Virus record (IMG/VR): IMGVR_UViG_3300033153_002137
Coordinates: 1-28,424 of that record
Length of the DNA: 28,424 bases
Strand: one strand, 5' to 3'
Origin: a virus
The translations under genes and the position numbers were made by a program. Under the pieces are notes generated by a model. That model saw only the letters and a list, made by a program, of their open reading frames with translations, had not been told where the DNA came from and did no database searches. The number at the start of each line of letters is the position of its first letter. The stretch's first letter is position 1. Below are positions 1-9,000 of the stretch, piece after piece.

Positions 1-3000
1 CTGGATTATTTTCATCTTGTTTGAAATCTACCAAAAGAGTTTGAATAAATGGATTCTCTAACAGTTCCTCACTGTACTTATGTTTACCCCTTTTAATATC
101 TTCTAACTGTTTGAAAATAGAAGTCTTAGGATTGTTAAGTAAATTACTTACCATTTTGGTTGTCATACCTAAACCATCTACTTTATCTGAAAAGAAACCA
201 CTTATCAAGTAACTGAATGTCTCTTGCATTAAATTGTTTATCACAGCCTTATTAGCCCTTTTACCAGATGCTGAAGCGTACAATAATGTACCAAATATTT
301 CATTAAATCCATTTGTAGCAAAAACACTCTTCGTAGAAAGTATACGTCTAGTATATAACATGGAATTTTTTAACAACCTAGGTAACATAGTACCATCTTT
401 TACACTCTCTCCTTTAGAAGATAAGAGTCTAGGTAAATTAATCCATTTATTACTTTCTTCTACTTCCTTCATCTTAGCTAAAAACAAATTCTGTTGGGAT
501 GGATTAATACCAAATTTCTTTGTATCTATTTGAGATACTCTAACTAAATCAGAAAGTGACTGTCCGTCAGCATTGATTTTATTAAAATGATATAATACAG
601 ACATTTGCCTGATGTAATAATCTGAGTTTTTTATATCAGTAGTTGAATCAGAACGTAATCTATTTATGTAATTCATATTAAGAATAGTACTTAAAGGGAT
701 TGGTTTAAAATCCTTTTTCACTAAATCTTCAGCTGCTAAACCTGTATCTATAGCTTTCTCTGCCCAGAAACTCCATATCTGATCAAATGTTTCTTTTTCA
801 AAACTCCTTTTACCCATATTATTAAAATACTCTAAAGCATAATGTTGTAATATAGGTTGTGCTATATAATCAAAACTTACTTCACCAACTCCAGCTCTAA
901 CTAATAATTCTAAAGGATTATGAGTAGCCTCGTTAACATTTAATTTAACAATATAATTATCTGTAGGAGCATCCACGTGAGCATCTACTAACGTTGACAA
1001 CCAGGTGGTTATAAACATATCATCTTGACCACGTATTAAATCAAATTGAATGATTCCTTTTTTATTAGTCTTTAAACCTAGATTAAGAGCTGTTTTAAGA
1101 GCTATATTAGCTTGTTGTGTTAAAGCATGATGAGCATTACCTAAAGCATGTGGACCAATACCCTTACCAGAACCTATGTATAAGAATTTCATCAAATTCT
1201 GGAATCGAGGAGTACCCATCTCTAAGGCTTTCATTTCCCCACGTATACCTATAGAAGATGCTTTATTATAAAACTCAGCTTTATCTTTTAACAAACTTGT
1301 AGATTCACCAAGAGGTGTTGATGTAGCTAAATAATGCTTACTATCAGACAATACAGAAAAGAAGATATCTAACAATCGATTCTCATTAGCCTTCCTAGTG
1401 TTTTGTTCAGACAACGAACTCTTTTTAAATTCATCAAAAGGTTTAATAACCCCTTCTTTAACCAACACATCTTTCACAGATTCTAAAACAAACTTTTTCT
1501 GTACAGCTGTCATTATAGTTAACTCATTGTTTATTTCATCAATGCTATCCTCTATATAAGATTTTTCAAACTCAGCCTTATCTATAGATTCATTCAATGA
1601 TTCTATAACCTCTGTATTCTTAGATTCATTTAATTTCTTGTACAGAACTTCTAACTTATTCACAACAGTCTCTAGTTGTTGTTCTTCTGTATAATGTTCT
1701 CCTTCATCTTTATCAGCTCTAACTGTAATCTCTTTACTCTTTTTAGAATAGATAGTTAAATCACGAATTTGATTTTTTAACTTCTTACTAAAAAAGTTCG
1801 GAGTATTTTTATAAATGAGATATAATTCTTCTAATTTATCTATATACCTTTTATAAGCAGACTCATCATCCACCTTATCAGAATATTCTATTTTTGTATA
1901 ACCGTTTTTATCACTATTGTAGTTATATCTAGCGACATATAATTTATCAATGTCAAAGTCAGAACCAGTTAACTTAGTAAATTCTAAAGGTAACTGTATT
2001 ACATCACCACTGTTTTCACGTAATACTTGAACTACTTTGAGAAGAACTACTGAGTTTTGTCCCTGTGTTGGAATTCTATAACCAAGTAATTTTAATTCTT
2101 TTTTTAAGAACGCTTGTTGTTGTTTAAAAGTCAACCCTTTTGGAAGAATGTTTTTAAAGAGTCTAACAGATACTCTAACTTCCATTTCAATTACTTCAGT
2201 TCCATTCTCATTGAATACATTCCAACCAAGTTCTTTTGAAGTAGATTTTTTACTACTACCATAATCTGAAACCTGAATTAATTGGTTTCCAGGAAGATTT
2301 AAGTCAATAGTTTTCTTATTAATCATTGTGATCAAGCGTGTATACACCCAATCTTTATTCATAAAAGAGTCTATTTCTAAATAAGGTTGACCAGTATCAC
2401 TGTCAACTCCTTTAACTAGAGCTTGTCTAAAGTCATCTGATTTTCCAGAAACTTTAGCATCCATCTCTAACATTCTGATTAAAAGCTTATCATTAATACG
2501 TCCGTTTTTAATACCTAATTTAGCTTCTATATAATGTTTACCCAGATCACTTAAAGCCTCTCTAGAAGAAGTTAAAGCATTTAACAACTCCCTACCATCT
2601 TTAAATCCTTTATAGGGCTTATCAACCCTTATATCTGAGGAACCAGCTTTATACACCTGTGTACCAAACATTTGATGTGTTACATTGTGTACAGCCGTAA
2701 CAGGTTGATATCTTAAATTATCAAAGGTTTGAGTATGTACTAGAACTTCAGATAAATCACTTATTTTATCTCTTTTTTGAGGATCAACAAACATATCTGT
2801 ACCTAACATACCTCCTGCTTTAACAGCCGATGCAAATTTAAAAGCATATATAGGTTTAAGATTTGAATATTTACCTTTAGCTTCCATCCTATCTAAAACT
2901 TCCTCCATGTGGGTATCTTTGACTTGACGTCTAAATATTGTAACCATGGCCATTTTATCATAGATCAACAAATCAATATTATTATGATTATGATGTCCTA

Positions 3001-6000
3001 TATAAACTGTCTTAAAAGGATTAAATATAACATTAGATGCTTCAACCTCTTGTGCAGGACTTAATTCTTTATCTGACTGTAATAAGTTATAAGCTTTTTC
3101 TTGTGCATCTCCCCACAATCCTAATCTATTGGACATAGATTTATACATAGCTGGACTTACTAACATAGTACCGTCTGTAGGATCTGTCTTGTTATAACTT
3201 TCCCTAATTGTTTTATTTGCTAAGAAAGCTGCTAAACGATCAGCTTCTTCTTCTGTTTCTCCTTTTTCTAATAAATATTCTTTATGTATTTTCTTTTGAT
3301 AAGTATACATGGTCTCTATATGCTCACTCTCAAAAATAGGATCATTGAAAGTAGCTACAGCAAACCCATCCCCTTCATCATTATATTCAGAGTTAAATTT
3401 ATCACCTGTTGATCCAGCTCCAAACCATCTCTTATATAAATCATCATACACATCTATTTGACTAGTCTTATTTCTTTTAAATATAGCAGGATCTGCCAAA
3501 AATATTTTTTCTGATTCAAATACAGACATTTGCATATTGACTAAATATAAAGACAATATATGTAAAATACTGTGAGTATAATCATTTACATCTTCTGCAT
3601 ATCGTTCATCATTCTTCCTATCTATTAAACTCATAGGTAAAAGAATATTACTTAAACCTTGTTCATCTTGAACTATAACATTAATAGAAGACGCATGATC
3701 AATTTCTTCTTGAAGTCTCTCATTTAAAACTTCTGATATTGCCACTCTTGCTTGGTCTTTATTTAAAGTCAAAGACAAACCTTTAAAATGAATTAAATTA
3801 TAGGCATTACCTAAATTAACATTAATACCAGCTTCAGTCTCAATATAATGATAATTTTTAACCATATCACCTTTAACTTTCATTAAAGATTCATAAGCTT
3901 CTTTTTTATTTTCATCTGAAGCCTTATCATATTCTTTTTTAAGAGTGTTATATAAAGTTCTTACTTTTTTAGCTTCCCTTATCCTATTTACTTCATCTTG
4001 ATAGTACCCATAAAACATATCGAGCACTTCATCTGTAAAAACAACTTTACTACCATCTGAACTTTCAATAGCATCCTTTATTACAGGAGCCCCTTTCATC
4101 ATACTGTAAGTACCCCTGTTAGACATTACAGGCATAGGTAAGATATTTAAATCACTCGTGATAGCTCCTAACCTCATTAAATAATCTTGAGCTCTTGTTA
4201 TATCAGTATAACTAGACCCTTTATCAGTTACTTTTTTAGTCCTTCTCCTTTTAATAGTACTTAAAGTCAGTAACTCAAAACTATCCCTAAACTCTTGACT
4301 AGCAGGTGAAAAATTACCATCCTCATCCCTTTCAGAAGCTCTAGATAAAATTCTAGAATTACCATTATTTATCATCCCTAACTTTTCCTCAGCCCATTCT
4401 GGATCACGTTGTATTTTATTAGATTCTTCTGTAAGTAAATTATGTGAAGAATAACCAAAATATTTATTACCTCCAGGCCCTAAATGCATATCACTCGCTT
4501 CTTCTGGATGTGCTTTAGCATAAGCTTTACTTAAATCTGTGGCTATGGGATTTTTTATAAGATGGTCATCAAAGATTTCCACTACATATAACTTCTCTAA
4601 TTCTAAAAGCATGTCTTTCATACGACCTGCTGAATCTTCATTAGAAAATTTATCTAAAAGATAAGTATTTAAAGTTGTAACATCCACATGTATATTAATT
4701 TGACTAAGCATATTAAGAGCTGTTAGTTTTGCTTGATGCAAATCTCCTGTAGTGATAGTACCATCTGCCTCATGGGTAGCTATAACATCTATTAAATCTC
4801 TAGAACGTTTCTGTAAATCTTCAAAAGCTTTTGTATTAATCTCACGTTCTATAATCAATCCTCTTTTACCTTGTTTAGATGTAGTAGTAGATAGATCTTC
4901 ATTAATATTCAACATTTCTCCCCACTTCAAAGCATTACCTCTAGATAATTCGTAATAACTAGAATCTTCTAAAAAGAAAGTAATACCTCTAGAACTACTT
5001 TGTTGATATATGAAGTTAATATAATTATGTTTATGCCTTCTAAAAGTTGTTAGAAACTGTGACTTCATTATATAACTCTCTTTTCTAAGAGAGTTTACCA
5101 ATTCTTTATATGGTCCTATCTGGTACTCATCTGCTATACTCTCTATTTCATCTAACATATCCTCTATATTAGTATGAAAATGTATATCAAACAATAACCT
5201 ATGCCACATAGCTGTAAAATCTACATACTTTCTCAAACCTGTTGTTTCATCTCTAACATTAACAAGTTCTCCTTGCTCATTAAATTTAGTTTCATACAAA
5301 GTAGAAATCATAAACTTAACACTTGATAAAGCATTTTCTTTAAGATCTATCTGATAGGAATTCTTATCATAATTATCTGAATTACCTATTACTTCTTCTT
5401 CATCAATAGCATCTAAGGATTCTACATTAGAATCTTTTCTACGCCTTACTCCAAGAAAGGACATGTAATCTTCCATAAAATCCCTAAAGATTGGAAAAGT
5501 ACCATATGTACCGTCTTCTAACTTTTCACCTAAAACTTCTTTAAATAAGTCATGTACTCTAATTGCTTTATCCACTTTAGCCTCATCTGTAGACCCCTCT
5601 ATTACTTTAGCTGAGGATTCTATTACTGCTTCTAAATAATCAATTAGTTTACCCCATACATTTTTATTTAATTTCTTAATACTATTTATATCTGTACCTT
5701 TTATTTTATTCAAGGTAAACATCTTAGTAGTTAACAGTTTAGTAATGTTTAACATCGACTTTCTGTTAGCTATAGTATTAAATTCAATCCCCCTATATAT
5801 CCTAGCCCTGGCTAAATAATCACCTTCAAGGTTCCGTATGTTTTCCTTACGTACCCTAGATACACTAAAACGTCCTTTATTTATTTGAGTAAATAAATAA
5901 TTAACATCTCCTTCTCTTAATCTAGATCTACCCGTAAACCAATTCTTGATATGTTGTAGTATTCTAGAAAACCATCTCTTTATGTTACTTTGTAATTTTT

Positions 6001-9000
6001 TCTCTTCTTGCAATAATACAAACTCTCTAAACTCTTCAGCTAATTTCTCTTCAACTTGTCTATCCGTATACTTCTCTTCAGACATCTTATACATCACTCT
6101 AGCCTTCTTATAAAGAGCAGTACGTTCTTCTAAAGTTAAATACCCCATACTAACTCTGTGAAAAGCCTCGTGATATAAAGTACCTACCTCAGCTGCTTCG
6201 TATAAACGTATGGCAGAATGACTATATAAAGCAAAATTAGAACGTCCTTGATAAACTAGATCTTCCAATTCTTTAACAAGTTCTACTTTATCTCCTTTTA
6301 TATTTACTCTATCTAAAAGCCACCCTAATTCTTTTTTAAGATCCTGAACTTCAAAGTCAGGTCTCTCACTAAAAGGTCTAGGTAAAGGACCGCCTTTATC
6401 TTCTAGATCATCTAATATAGCATCTATGTCAGGAACCTCCTCCTGTTTCTCTTCTTCTTTAACTGGTTCTTTTGTATCAGGTTTACCTTCTTCTTCTTCA
6501 TTCAAAGCAGCTTCATCCTCAGGTATTTCATAATAACCATCATCCGGTCTCTCTAAAGGTTTAGTTTTAGACTCTTCTTTTTCAGCCTCTGTTTGAAGAT
6601 TTTCTCTATCCTGTTTATTCTCAATATCTTTACTTTTATCCTCTACTGTAAGGTCTCTAGTTAAGGTAACAGCCCTGGTATTATCAGTATGTAAATAAGC
6701 TTTACCTGTCTTATCAGAACTTAAATTAAGATCTAAAGTAGGAGCATGGAATATTAAACCATTGTCTCCTTGTTCAGCATCTGTAGTTAAGAATCCATTC
6801 TTTAATACAAATTCAGAATAAGTTTCTTTACCATCTCTCTCAATTGGATTCTTACCCTTTCCTTTTTCACCTATCCTAAATTTACGACCTTTCAAAAAGT
6901 CCCCGTTTAATTCTAAGTTAAGCATTTTATGATGTAGATGACTAGCATATGTTTTATGCTTCATCATCCATGCTATAAAGATAGGTTCGAACTTTCTTAT
7001 ATCATCTATATCTAACAGATTTATCCTCGTAGAATCTTTTCCAAATACTAGATAAGTTGTATTCTTAGCCTTATCTACTTCTAAAAATAATTTTTTATTT
7101 TCTAGAACAGTCTTGTGTTGATCAGTAAGATTAGTTAACTTATACCTACTATCATTTACATCTGTTCGTTTCTTACCACTTACAACAAGTAGATCTATAA
7201 GTTCTCCTACACTTAAATTCCATACTCTAGTATCCCCTTTATAGAATTTACTCTTGTGTCTCCCTACTATACCTTTACCTTGTAATTCATCTTTTAGAGT
7301 CTTTTTTACATAAACTCCTTTTCTCTTATTCCAAACATATTCAGATCTCCCCATTATAGCAAAAGCATCAAACAATAATTTTGCATGTTCTGCACTAACT
7401 GTAGAGTTATTTAATTTTAAACCATAAGCATCTCCATTTATAGTACGTTTAGTTATCAAATATGTACCACCTGGAGAACCAAAACCACGAGTGTTTCGTT
7501 CAGTTGTTTTTTCTGAAGTAAACAAGTCTCCTTTATAGTAACGACCTTTAATGTTTGGACTACCCTTTACAATACCTAATTTAATAGTATCACCTTTCTT
7601 AAAACCTAATTCAACCAAAGGATTTCTTTTACGTTCATCAACAGGTAAACTCTTATCTATAGTTCTTGGAGCTCCCCTACCAACTTTTAAACTAGTTGTA
7701 AAAACCTCTTTTATACTAGGGTCTAAAATAGCAGACAAAATCTGAGTTCTTAATTTACGAGATTGACTTTTTACAGACATTCTGTAATCTAATTCGGCTT
7801 TTTTACCTTTGTTTTTTACAGTTCGTGGAATTTTTATTCCATTATAACCACTTTCATGTAGCCATAAATCTTTAGTGTAAGACTTACCATCTATAACAAC
7901 TCTAACTGATATTTTAAGATTATCTACTAAATCATAATAACCTGTTCCAGTATTAGTTTTAAGAATATTAGCAACATCCCCTAAAGTTAATCCACTTGGT
8001 GTTTTAAGTTTTCTAAGTAATGCTAATTGTGATTTAAATTTCTCCAGAGGATTTTTAAGGTTCTTTTTTGCAAGAACGTCCCCTTCCTCTTCTTTTTTCT
8101 TATTGCTTAAATCCTTTAGTTTATTTTCTGCTGACTTCAAATTCTTCCTTAGAGTAACTAAATGTTCTTCTATAGTATCCTTTGTTATATAATAATAAGC
8201 TCTTGATTTAGCAAACGATGTTTTTGGATCAGACAATATCTGATTAAGTTTCTCATTTCTAATTTCAATTATTCTAGAATCGTTTTCAGCTACATTACTA
8301 TAAGACAGTTTAGATAATGGCTGTAATGGTCCACTATCCTCTTCAGTTTCCCTAGCATGAGTAATTGTAGTACCAGCAGCCTCTTCTTCTGCTGTAGACA
8401 AACCTTCAAATGACTCTTCTAAATTTAAAGCATTAGATACCTTACCTAACAATTCAATGTCTTGACCAGACTTTTTAATAGGGTCACCTATAGGCACCCC
8501 AGTCTTACTAATAGGTTGTATTGTATATATATCATCTGATGGTTGAGAACCTTTTGTTTTAATATCTATACCATCTATTTTTGCTAAAACCTCATTACCA
8601 TCTTTATCTTTAAACCTTACTATATCATCTAATTCAGGTTCTCCATCCTCTTTAGGATCTTCTCCTGGTTCCCTTTCAGGTTCTTTTTGAATATATTTAC
8701 CTTCCCGAAAACGTTTCATCTCCTCTTCCATGGTAGCAATAGAAGCTTCAAGAGTATCTATCTCCCCACGTGCTGTCAAATATTCAGAAATTCTAGGATC
8801 TACCGGATCCCCATTTTCATCTTTTGTAGTTAATATCTTACCTTCATCCTTTTTTCTATCTGCCTTACTATAATCTTTTATTGATTTTTTATGTTCTGTT
8901 TTAGCCTGCTCTAACTTATATTCTTCTGAAGCTAAGACAAATTTATCCATAGCTTTTTCCCAAGCTCCCGCATTAGGATCATCTTTAGTTATTTCAACCT

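Noticed and set aside
234-7745. Three plus-strand open frames (234-533, 4752-4955, 7551-7745)
   Set aside because: They lie opposite the uninterrupted giant minus-strand gene, have compositions expected from antisense of AT-rich coding DNA and no recognisable domains.
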